Assembly: GCF_017302985.1 (NCBI RefSeq)
Contig: NZ_JAFIMU010000004.1
Span: 248,001 to 312,000 of the forward strand
Source: Corallococcus macrosporus
GTDB taxonomy: Bacteria > Myxococcota > Myxococcia > Myxococcales > Myxococcaceae
Length of the DNA stretch: 64,000 nt
Direction: 5' to 3'
The position numbers and the translations under genes were made by a program. The notes under the pieces were generated by a model. It did not search any database and had not been told where the DNA came from. It saw only the letters and a program-made list of their open reading frames with translations. Each line of letters starts with the position of its first letter. Position 1 is the stretch's first letter. Shown in pieces: positions 53,974 to 60,968 of the stretch.

Positions 53974-54633
53974 ATGCGATACGGCGCCCTGATGGCCGCA
54001 CTGCTCCTGGGCGCCTGCGCGAGGCCGAAGGAGGAGCCGACGGTGTCGCGAGGAGCGCTCAAGGGCGCTCCCGCGGAGGCCTCCTCCTCTGGAGGCTCCG
54101 AGCGTCCGCAGCCACGAGGCGCGGCCACTGCACGCACGGACAAGGGCACCTATTCGGCCCCGTCCGTGCGGTTCATCACCGACTTCCGGGGCAGTCCGCC
54201 CGAGCCTCGGATGCTGGTCATGCTGAGTGCGCAGTCGGAAGACGGAGGGACCTGGCGCTTCCGCATGCCGGTGGACGCAGAGTTCGTGAAGTCGAAACAC
54301 GCCACCGCGCGGATCATCCCGCAGACGGTGCTGGGTCCAGGGCTGGCGGTGGTGGACTACCAACTGGCCCAGGGCCCCGAGATGGCGCTCGACGAAGGCA
54401 CCCTGGAACTGACCGTCACTGGAAACCAGGCGAAGGGCGAGGTGCGAGCGAAGGACGGACGCGTGCGTGCGACGTTCGAAGGGCCGCTCACCGTCGAATG
54501 CACGGTACCGCCCGCGTGGCTGCGTGGATCGAACGCGCCAATCCCGACCTCTCCGGACGACGGGACAGTCCGGGTGCCCGACGACGCACTGGCCACACCG
54601 CAATGCCGGTCCATGGCGGACGCCTTCCGCTGA
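53974..54633 (+). CDS. Small lipoprotein following the matrixin gene
   Basis: A 219-residue lipoprotein: MRYGALMAALLLGACARPKE gives a clear lipobox. A Ser/Gly/Pro-rich linker precedes a beta-rich domain (RMLVMLSAQSEDGGTWRFRM, KGEVRAKDGRVRATFEGPLTVEC). No family is recognised. It starts two bases after the protease stop and ends just before the palindrome array. Confidence 0.75.
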   Translation: MRYGALMAALLLGACARPKEEPTVSRGALKGAPAEASSSGGSERPQPRGAATARTDKGTYSAPSVRFITDFRGSPPEPRMLVMLSAQSEDGGTWRFRMPVDAEFVKSKHATARIIPQTVLGPGLAVVDYQLAQGPEMALDEGTLELTVTGNQAKGEVRAKDGRVRATFEGPLTVECTVPPAWLRGSNAPIPTSPDDGTVRVPDDALATPQCRSMADAFR

Positions 54634-54693
54634 GGCCGTGCCGACCCCAGGCCCCGGCCACCCAAGCCGCACCTCCCAGGCCGATGCCATCCC

Positions 54694-55405
54694 AACTGGT
54701 CCGACAGTCGGACCAGTTCCTCCGGCTCGCTGAAACGACCGCCCGGCCGATGCCATGCCAACTGGTCCAACAGTCGGACCAGTTCCTGGCCTCGCTGGAA
54801 CGAGCGCCCCGGCCCGCGCGGTCCCAACTGGTCCGACAATCGGACCAGTTCCTCTGCCTTGGTGAAACGAGCGCCCCGGCCGACAGGGGTCCAACTGGTC
54901 CGACAGTTGGACCAGTTCCTTGGCTTCGCTGAAACGACCGCCCGGCCGATGCCATCCCAACTGGTCCGACAGTCGGACCGGTTCCTCAGCCTGGTGCCGG
55001 TTCCTCAGCCTGGTGGGAGACGAGAGCGCGGCCGGCGGGGTTGTAACTGGTCCAACAGTCGGACCAGTTCCTCTGCCTGACGGGAACCGAGCCTCCGGGC
55101 CGACGCGGCCCAACTGGTCCGACAGTCGGACCAGTTCATTGGCTTCGCTGGAACGACAGCCCAGCCGACGCGGGCCCCAACTGGTCCGACAGTCGGACCA
55201 GTTCCTTGGTCTCGTTGAACGGGTGCCCCGGCCAGCGCGGTCCCAACTGGTCCGGCAGTCGGACAGGTTTCCGCCGCTTGGCGCCTGGGTGGACCGGATG
55301 CCCATGGCAGGGGACCAACCTGTCGGACATGTTTCCGCTGCTCGGAGTGGACCGACGCCCCCTACCAGGGCCGTTGTCCAAACCTGTCCGACTGTCGGAC
55401 AGGTT
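54694..55405. repeat. Tandem array of 25-bp palindromes (66-67 bp units)
   Basis: Eleven copies of a 25-bp palindrome start at 54694, 54760, 54826, 54893, 54959, 55045, 55112, 55179, 55245, 55317 and 55381. The consensus arms are AACTGGTCCGA and TCGGACCAGTT around CAG. Unit length is 66-67 bp except where a 19-bp duplication (copy 5 to 6) and a degenerate copy 10 occur. Linkers are related (GAAACGACCGCCCGGCCGATG type), so the whole unit was tandemly copied while the palindrome stayed conserved. Copies 9-11 shift to a second type, with AACCTGTCCGA and TCGGACAGGTT in copy 11. It resembles REP/BIME-type elements; I know of no named family. Confidence 0.9.
54978..55015. repeat. 19-bp perfect tandem duplication inside the array
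   Basis: CCGGTTCCTCAGCCTGGTG occurs twice head-to-tail (54978-54996 and 54997-55015). It explains why palindrome copies 5 and 6 are 86 bp apart instead of 67, and indicates recent slippage. Confidence 0.9.
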
Positions 55406-55476
55406 CGTGCGGTGAGCCCCGGAGGGGGAGCCATCGCGGGATTCTCACCTTCTCATCCCTTAGGCCCGCGAGGGTG

Positions 55477-57108
55477 TCACTCCGCGTCGCGACCGCTCAC
55501 GTCCGCCCATGCCAGGCCGAAGCGGGCCAGGTACTTCCGGAGCCGGTCCGCGTCGTTGACGCTCTTCTTCTGCGCACGCGACTGCGCGAACAGCGTCCGG
55601 CCCGCATCCGACAACGAGCGCGCGGCGCGGCACACCGTCACCACGTCCGCGAGCTGCACCCGATCGAACCGGTCCAGCTCCGCCGCGCGCTCAGGGCCCA
55701 TCACCTCCACCAGCACGTCTTCATCCGTTGACACCACCGCCGCGCCCGCGGGCCGCCACTGTGTCCGCAGCCGCTCCAGCTCTTCGTCCACCACCTCGCG
55801 GGTCATCCGTCCGCCCGCCGCCAGCGTGGACATGCGCAGCACCGCCGCGTTGAGGTCGCGGAAGTTGCCGCTCCACCGGGCCTCCGGCGACGTGGCGAAG
55901 CGCAGGAAGTACTCCTGGGCCTCCTTGCTCATCGTCACGCGTGTGCCCAGCGCCTGTGAGGCCTGATCCAGCTCGTATTGCAGGTTGGGCGCGATGTCCT
56001 CCGGACGCTCGCGCAGCGCGGGCAGTCTGAAGGTCCACAGGTTGATGCGCGCGAGCAGGTCCTCGCGGAACCGTCCCCGCTCCACGTCCAGTTGGAGGTC
56101 GCGGTTCGTCCCCGCGATGAGCTGGAAGTCGCTCTCCGCCTCCTTGTCCGCGCCCACCGGCAGGAACCGCTTGTCCTCCAGCGCGCGCAGCAACATGGCC
56201 TGCTCGTCCGCGCCCAGTTCTCCAATCTCATCGAGGAACAGCACGCCGCCGTTCGCCTGCCGCATCAATCCGGGCCGGTCACCCACCGCGCCCGTGAACG
56301 CTCCCTTCACGTGGCCGAAGAGTGTGGACATGGCCCCGTCGCCTCGCAGCGTGGCGCAGTTCAGGTCCACGAACGGCCCCGCCACCTGGTTGCGCGCCTT
56401 CTTCAACGCGTAGATGCGCTTCGCGAGCTGCGACTTGCCCGCGCCCGTGGGACCCGTCAGCAAGAGCGGCGCCCGGGACTGCACCGCCACCTGCTCAATC
56501 CGCTCGATGATCCGGTTGAACGCCGCGTTGCGCGTGTCGATGCCGGACTTGAGGAACGACAGGCCCTCGCGCTGCTGCTGCCGGAAGCGCGCCGCCAGCG
56601 TGTCGTACTTCGACAGGTCCAGGTCGATGATGGCGTGCGAGCCCACCGCCGCGTGTTCCTTCCCCTTTCCCGGAGACGTCTGCACCAGCCGGCCCGGAAT
56701 CAGCCGGCTCTCCACCAGCAGGAACATGCAGATCTGCGCGATGTGCGTGCCCGTGGTGATGTGCACCAGGTAGTCCTCGTCCTCTGGATGGAAGGACTGC
56801 GCGCGCACGTGGTCCAGGAGCGCGCCATACGTCTCCTCCAGGTTCCACGGGTCCCGGATGGGCAGCGACGTCAGCCGCACCTCCGTCTCCGGAGACACCT
56901 GCGCGATGTCCTCCTGGATGACCGCTGCCAGCGCCGTCCCATGGGGCGGGTAGAGCAGCTCCAGCCGGTGCACCAGCAGGTCCTCCTGCTGACATAGCGA
57001 CACCGTGGGCCGCCACCGCGTCCAGCGCTGTGACCCCATCCCCGTGTCCAGCGTCGTCCCCAGCATCCCGATGACGACCGTGCGCCGTGTCTTCGCCTTT
57101 TGAGCCAT
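55477..57108 (-). CDS. rtcR: RtcR, sigma-54-dependent regulator of RNA repair genes
   Basis: A 543-residue activator. Residues 1-180 are the RtcR N-terminal domain (RRTVVIGMLGTTLDTG, HITTGTHIAQICMFLLVESR), a CARF-type sensor known to respond to RNA-damage signals. Residues 185-420 are an AAA+ domain with Walker A LLTGPTGAGKSQLAKR, the sigma-54-contact loop KGAFTGA and Walker B GGVLFLDEIGEL. The C-terminal part carries a DNA-binding region. It is divergent from rtcB, its expected target; palindromes and a -24/-12 promoter lie between them. Confidence 0.95.
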   Translation of the reverse strand: MAQKAKTRRTVVIGMLGTTLDTGMGSQRWTRWRPTVSLCQQEDLLVHRLELLYPPHGTALAAVIQEDIAQVSPETEVRLTSLPIRDPWNLEETYGALLDHVRAQSFHPEDEDYLVHITTGTHIAQICMFLLVESRLIPGRLVQTSPGKGKEHAAVGSHAIIDLDLSKYDTLAARFRQQQREGLSFLKSGIDTRNAAFNRIIERIEQVAVQSRAPLLLTGPTGAGKSQLAKRIYALKKARNQVAGPFVDLNCATLRGDGAMSTLFGHVKGAFTGAVGDRPGLMRQANGGVLFLDEIGELGADEQAMLLRALEDKRFLPVGADKEAESDFQLIAGTNRDLQLDVERGRFREDLLARINLWTFRLPALRERPEDIAPNLQYELDQASQALGTRVTMSKEAQEYFLRFATSPEARWSGNFRDLNAAVLRMSTLAAGGRMTREVVDEELERLRTQWRPAGAAVVSTDEDVLVEVMGPERAAELDRFDRVQLADVVTVCRAARSLSDAGRTLFAQSRAQKKSVNDADRLRKYLARFGLAWADVSGRDAE

Positions 57109-57121
57109 CAGGATAGGTATT

Positions 57122-57135
57122 TATCCCATGGGATA
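57122..57135. promoter_or_regulatory. Candidate RtcR upstream activating palindrome
   Basis: TATCCCATGGGATA is a perfect 14-bp palindrome centred about 50 bp upstream of the -24 element of rtcB. A further GGATA half-site at 57111-57115 forms a second dyad with its left arm. The site is 14 bases from the rtcR start, so it could also mediate autoregulation. Confidence 0.55.
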
Positions 57136-57178
57136 TGGATTTCCAGCCCACCTCAGGGACTTCCCTCGGGAGCGGCGT

Positions 57179-57194
57179 TGGCACGCCGGCTGCT
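57179..57194 (+). promoter_or_regulatory. Sigma-54 promoter of rtcB
   Basis: TGGCACG, four bases, then CTGCT gives the -24/-12 consensus with GG (57180-57181) and GC (57192-57193) ten bases apart. Transcription should begin near 57205, about 50 bases before rtcB. It agrees with regulation by the divergent RtcR. Confidence 0.8.
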
Positions 57195-57209
57195 CTAGCT
57201 CCCCTGCGT

Positions 57210-57231
57210 GACCGGGACACAGCGCCCGGTC
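57210..57231 (+). promoter_or_regulatory. Hairpin in the rtcB leader
   Basis: GACCGGG (57210-57216) and CCCGGTC (57225-57231) pair perfectly around eight bases, within the predicted 5' leader of rtcB. It may stabilise the transcript or control translation. Confidence 0.4.
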
Positions 57232-57254
57232 GAACGACCGAAAGGTGCAGAGCC

Positions 57255-58490
57255 ATGGACCGCGTGAACACGAACTACGAGGTGCTGTCGGACGAAGCGG
57301 GCCGCCCCATCAAGGCGTGGACGGTGGGCGTGCCCTTCGAGGACGAGGCGAAGAAGCAGCTTCGCAACCTCCGCGGGCTGCCCTTCATCCACAAGTGGGT
57401 CGCGGTGATGCCGGACGTGCACCGCGGTTATGGCGCGACGGTCGGGAGCGTGGTGCCCACGGTGGGCGCGGTGGTGCCGGCGGCGGTGGGCGTGGACATC
57501 GGATGCGGGATGATCGCCGTGCGCACGACGCTGCGCGCGGATCAGCTGCCGGACTCGCTGCGCGGGGTGCGCTCGGCCATCGAGGCGGCGGTGCCGCACG
57601 GCCGGACGGACAACGGCGGCCGCAATGACCGTGGCGCCTGGAAGGACTCGCCCGTGACGCATACCGCGGCCTGGGCCCGCCTGGCGGAGGGGTACGCCCG
57701 CATCGTCGCGAAGCACCCGCGCATCGGCCGTGGGCCGGAGCTGGCGCACCTGGGAACGCTGGGAACGGGTAACCACTTCATCGAGCTGTGCGTCGATGAG
57801 TCGGATGGCGTGTGGCTGATGCTGCACTCGGGGTCGCGCGGCGTGGGTAACCGCATCGGAAGCCACTTCATCGAGCTGGCGAAGCAGGACATGGAGCGCT
57901 TCTTCATCCACCTGCCGGACGCGGACCTGGCGTACCTGCCGGAGGGGACCGAGCACTTCGACGACTACGTGTTCGCGGTGAGCTGGGCGCAGGACTTCGC
58001 GGCGATGAACCGCGAGCTCATGCTGCACTCGGCGGTGGAGGCCCTGAAGGCGAGCGGTGAGCTGCCGCCGTTCGAGCTGTCCGAGTCCGCGGTGAACTGC
58101 CACCACAACTACATCTCGCGCGAGCACCACTTCGGAAAGAACTGCTTCGTGACCCGCAAGGGCGCGGTGCGGGCGCGCGAGGGCGACATGGGAATCATCC
58201 CCGGCAGCATGGGGGCCCGTTCCTACATCGTCCGCGGGAAGGGAAACGCGGATGCCTTCCACTCGTGCAGCCACGGCGCGGGCCGGGTGATGTCGCGCGA
58301 AGCGGCGAAGAAGCGCTTCACGCTGGAGGACCACGCGAAGGCGACCGCGGGCGTCGAGTGCCGCAAGGACGTGGACGTGATTGACGAGACGCCGGCCGCG
58401 TACAAGCCCATCGACGCCGTGATGGCCGCGCAGGCGGACCTGGTGGAGGTCGTCCACACGCTCAAGCAGGTCGTGTGCGTGAAGGGATAG
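57255..58490 (+). CDS. rtcB: RNA-splicing ligase RtcB
   Basis: A 411-residue ligase that joins RNA 2',3'-cyclic-phosphate or 3'-phosphate ends to 5'-OH ends using GTP and Mn. Metal and guanylation motifs are visible: MPDVHRGYGATVGSV, VGVDIGCGMIAV (the metal-binding Cys), GTLGTGNHFIEL, MLHSGSRGVGN, SAVNCHHNYISREHHFG and FHSCSHGAGRVMSR with the guanylate-accepting His. Length and sequence match the E. coli type. ATG 57255 has AGGTG-like sequence upstream. It is first in the rtcB-rtcA unit, followed by a 188-base gap. Confidence 0.97.
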   Translation: MDRVNTNYEVLSDEAGRPIKAWTVGVPFEDEAKKQLRNLRGLPFIHKWVAVMPDVHRGYGATVGSVVPTVGAVVPAAVGVDIGCGMIAVRTTLRADQLPDSLRGVRSAIEAAVPHGRTDNGGRNDRGAWKDSPVTHTAAWARLAEGYARIVAKHPRIGRGPELAHLGTLGTGNHFIELCVDESDGVWLMLHSGSRGVGNRIGSHFIELAKQDMERFFIHLPDADLAYLPEGTEHFDDYVFAVSWAQDFAAMNRELMLHSAVEALKASGELPPFELSESAVNCHHNYISREHHFGKNCFVTRKGAVRAREGDMGIIPGSMGARSYIVRGKGNADAFHSCSHGAGRVMSREAAKKRFTLEDHAKATAGVECRKDVDVIDETPAAYKPIDAVMAAQADLVEVVHTLKQVVCVKG

Positions 58491-58551
58491 CCGCAGCGTC
58501 AACTCCACCCGCCGCCCCGCGGAGGTGCACATGCCGGGATGAAGCCACCGA

Positions 58552-58622
58552 GGCGCCCGTTCCCCCGAAGAGGTCCGCGCAAGCGGCCGTTAAGGTGGGG
58601 GAGCGGGCGCCGCTATTTTTTG
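58552..58622 (+). ncRNA. Structured RNA element with U-tail between rtcB and rtcA
   Basis: A 15-bp stem pairs GGCGCCCGTTCCCCC (58552-58566) with GGGGGAGCGGGCGCC (58597-58611), with one G-U wobble. Inside the 30-base loop is a second stem, CCGC and GCGG, capped by a GCAA GNRA-type tetraloop (58575-58586) and extended by GG/CC with one bulge. Six T residues (58616-58621) follow within five bases. It could be an attenuator controlling rtcA, or a small RNA ending in a U-tail. The association of Y-RNA and tRNA-like RNAs with rtcBA operons in other bacteria makes the latter worth testing, but no Y-RNA sequence signature or Ro gene is seen here. Confidence 0.55.
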
Positions 58623-58678
58623 TAATCAGGGATGGGATGCTGCATCCGTCCGCGAGCGCGCAAAGGAGCACCACGCAC

Positions 58679-59695
58679 ATGGTTCGCATCGATGGTTCAC
58701 AGGGGGAGGGTGGCGGCCAGGTGCTGCGCACCGCGCTGGCGCTGTCGCTGGTGACGGGCACGCCGTTCGAGATGGTCAACGTGCGCGCGGGCCGCGCCAA
58801 GCCGGGGCTCCTGCGCCAGCACCTCACCGCGCTCAAGGCCGCGGAGGCCGTAGGGGCCGCGGAGGTGGCGGGCGCGGAGCTGGGCTCCAAGCAGTTGTCC
58901 TTCCACCCGCGCGCGCTGACGGCGGGCAACTACCACTTCGCGGTGGGCACTGCGGGCAGCGCGACGCTGGTGTTCCAGACGGTGCTGCCCGCGCTGCTGC
59001 ACGCGGAAGGCGCCTCCACGCTGACGCTGGAGGGCGGAACGCACAATCCGGCGGCGCCGCCGTTCGACTTCCTGGAGAAGACGTACCTGCCGCTCCTGCG
59101 CCGCATGGGTCCGCGCGTGGACGTGACGCTGGAGCGTCCCGGCTTCTATCCGGCCGGCGGGGGCCGCTTCCGCGTGGACATCCATCCCGCGAAGCTCCAG
59201 CCGCTCCAGTTGATGGAGCGCGGCCGGGTGCTGCGCACGGAGGCCGTGGCCCAGGTGGCGGCCATCCCCTTCGACGTGGCGAAGCGCGAGCTGGACGCCG
59301 TGGCCTCCGTGCTGAAGCTGCGGCCGGATCAGCAGCGGCCGGAGGAACTCAAGCGCGGCTTCGGTCCGGGCAACGTGCTGCGCGTCGAGGTGGAGAGCGA
59401 GCACGTGACGGAGGTCTTCACCGGCTTCGGCGAGCGTGGCAAGCGCGCGGAGGTCGTCGGCGAGGAGGTGGCCACGAAGGTGAAGCGCTACCTGGACGCC
59501 GGCGTGCCCGTGGGCGAGCACCTGTGTGATCAGCTCCTGCTGCTGTGCGCCCTGGCGAAGGGCGGGAACTTCCGCACGCTGGCGCTGGACAGCCACGCGC
59601 TCACGCAGCGCGAGACGATGGCGCACTTCCTCGACGTGAAGGTGGACGTGCGGGAAGTGGAGCGCGACGTGCACGAAGTGACCGTGCGCGCCTGA
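58679..59695 (+). CDS. rtcA: RNA 3'-terminal phosphate cyclase RtcA
   Basis: A 338-residue enzyme converting RNA 3'-phosphate to 2',3'-cyclic phosphate with ATP. It has the family opening IDGSQGEGGGQVLRTALALS, then GLLRQHLTALKAA, LEGGTHNPAAPPFDFLEKTYLPLLRRMG, RPGFYPAGGGR and the adenylated-His region LDSHALTQRETMAHFL. AAGGAG precedes ATG 58679. The intercistronic gap contains a terminator-like RNA structure, so rtcA may be expressed at a lower level than rtcB. Confidence 0.96.
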   Translation: MVRIDGSQGEGGGQVLRTALALSLVTGTPFEMVNVRAGRAKPGLLRQHLTALKAAEAVGAAEVAGAELGSKQLSFHPRALTAGNYHFAVGTAGSATLVFQTVLPALLHAEGASTLTLEGGTHNPAAPPFDFLEKTYLPLLRRMGPRVDVTLERPGFYPAGGGRFRVDIHPAKLQPLQLMERGRVLRTEAVAQVAAIPFDVAKRELDAVASVLKLRPDQQRPEELKRGFGPGNVLRVEVESEHVTEVFTGFGERGKRAEVVGEEVATKVKRYLDAGVPVGEHLCDQLLLLCALAKGGNFRTLALDSHALTQRETMAHFLDVKVDVREVERDVHEVTVRA

Positions 59696-59818
59696 CACGG
59701 GGAAGGGCCCGTCCGGCCGCATGCCTTGCGGACGGACGAGACCCCCGCTCCAGCGGGAGGCAACCCCTGACGTTACCTCGCATCCTTCCTACGTTGTGAC
59801 CCGTGGGGGAGGCTGCGC

Positions 59819-60676
59819 GTGGCTGAAGTTCCTGAAGTGGAGATCATCGTTCGTGACCTGAAGCAGGCCGTAGTGGGCCGCCGCTTCGTGGACGCGGAGG
59901 TGCTGGTGCCCTCGGCGGTGCGCTTCGCCTCGCCGCCGGACTTCATCCAGAACCTCAAGGGCCGCAAGGTGCTTGGGGCGGAGCGGCGCGCGAAGTTCAT
60001 GCTGCTCGCGCTGGATGACGGACAGACGCTCGCGCTGCACTTCATGCTGTGGGGGGAGCTGCAACTGCGGCCCTCCGGCAGTGAGCGGCCTCCCGAGACG
60101 CTCGTGGTCCTCACGCTGGAGGGCAACGAGGAGCTCCAGCTCACCGACACGCTGGGCTACGCGCGCGTGGCGTTGGGGCCCACGGCGGTGCTGGCCGCGC
60201 AGCTCAAGCTGGAGGAGCTGGGGCCGGAGGCGCTGGATGAAGCGTTCACGCCGGAGGTGCTGGCGAAGCTGCTCAGGCGCAGACGCAGCGCGCTCAAGAC
60301 GGTGCTCCTGAACCAGCGCGTGCTCGCGGGGCTGGGCAACCGCGACGCGGACGAGAGCATGTGGGCCGCGGGCATCGATCCACGTCGCCTGGCGTCGTCG
60401 CTGTCTCCCGCGGAGCTCGTCCGGTTGCACCAGGGCATCCGCGACGTGCTGGAGGAGGGCTTGAGGCTGCGCGGCACGCAGCGGGACCTGTTCGGCGTGC
60501 AGGGGCAGGCGAAGCACCGGCGCAACATCTTCGGCAAGACGGGGGCGCCCTGTCCCCGCTGCGCCACGCCCGTGTCGCACCTGCGCATCGGGGGCCGCAA
60601 CACGCACTGGTGCTCGCACTGCCAGCCCGCGGACGGCGCCGCGCCCGAGGCTCCGGCGCAGACGTCACTGCTCTGA
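59819..60676 (+). CDS. Fpg/Nei-family DNA glycosylase-like protein lacking the N-terminal proline
   Basis: A 285-residue MutM-fold protein. The start reads MAEVPEVEIIVRDLKQAVVGRR against the family MPELPEVET: the catalytic Pro after Met is Ala, while the adjacent Glu is kept. The beta-hairpin Lys is present in GAERRAKFMLLALDDG, but the next loop is HFMLWGELQ instead of the usual HLGMTGRL. The helix-two-turn-helix region is VLAGLGNRDADESMWAAGIDP (usually GNIYADE), and the zinc finger CPRC ... WCSHCQ is intact. It may be a base-excision enzyme with altered chemistry; NEIL3 is a precedent for a non-Pro N-terminus. The start is GTG 59819. Confidence 0.85.
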   Translation: MAEVPEVEIIVRDLKQAVVGRRFVDAEVLVPSAVRFASPPDFIQNLKGRKVLGAERRAKFMLLALDDGQTLALHFMLWGELQLRPSGSERPPETLVVLTLEGNEELQLTDTLGYARVALGPTAVLAAQLKLEELGPEALDEAFTPEVLAKLLRRRRSALKTVLLNQRVLAGLGNRDADESMWAAGIDPRRLASSLSPAELVRLHQGIRDVLEEGLRLRGTQRDLFGVQGQAKHRRNIFGKTGAPCPRCATPVSHLRIGGRNTHWCSHCQPADGAAPEAPAQTSLL

Positions 60677-60697
60677 CAAGGCCCCCGGGTGGCTGGT

Positions 60698-60955
60698 ATG
60701 AACGGGAGCGTGTCCGACGTTCCCGCCCCCTCGCCCCTGGCCCTCGAAGAAGCGCTCAACCTCGCGAGCGCCGAGCACCAGCTCCCCAGCTACTACCAGT
60801 CCAGCGTGCGCCCGCTCCTGCGCGACCCGGAAGGGCGCTGGCCGCACTGCTGCGGCGGAGGCTGCGAGCCGTGCGCCCAGACGCTCATCCGCGTCGCGCT
60901 GCGCACCCTCGAACTCATGGGCACGCCGCGCCAGAGCCCGCCGCCCGAGTTCTAG
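60698..60955 (+). CDS. Small Cys-containing hypothetical protein
   Basis: An 85-residue protein. A helical N-terminal half (LALEEALNLASAEHQLPSYY) is followed by WPHCCGGGCEPCAQTLIRVAL, four cysteines in a CC-x3-C-x2-C pattern that could bind metal. No family is recognised. The start may be ATG 60698 or GTG 60689. Its stop codon lies in a palindrome shared with the convergent gene. Confidence 0.65.
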   Translation: MNGSVSDVPAPSPLALEEALNLASAEHQLPSYYQSSVRPLLRDPEGRWPHCCGGGCEPCAQTLIRVALRTLELMGTPRQSPPPEF

Positions 60956-60968
60956 AGCCGTCTAGAAC
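60949..60968. other. Palindrome spanning the stops of two convergent genes
   Basis: GTTCTAGA (60949-60956) and TCTAGAAC (60961-60968) are exact complements around GCCG. Each arm contains a TTC TAG (Phe-stop) end, one per strand, so both convergent genes end within it. There is no U-run; it may protect or terminate both transcripts. Confidence 0.5.

Larger units (their letters stand above)
54634..55476. other. Convergent intergenic region filled by a palindrome array
   Basis: The region lies between the stops of the lipoprotein gene (54633) and rtcR (55477). It holds no supportable gene. Reading frames through it consist of permuted repeats and change frame wherever a 67-bp unit follows a 66-bp one, so they are not coding. 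Its content is the tandem palindrome array described separately. Confidence 0.75.

Noticed and set aside
54694..55405. CRISPR array
   Set aside because: Repeats are internal palindromes with homologous linkers rather than unique spacers, and there are no cas genes in the window.
53878..55434. 518-codon minus-strand frame reading through the palindrome array
   Set aside because: The translated repeats (LSDQLG, TVGPVG, NWSDC types) change frame at each 67-bp unit, and the 3' part is antisense to a lipoprotein gene; it is not coding.
58491..58678. tRNA gene in the rtcB-rtcA gap
   Set aside because: No T-loop GTTC motif or seven-base acceptor stem is found; the structure present is a long hairpin.
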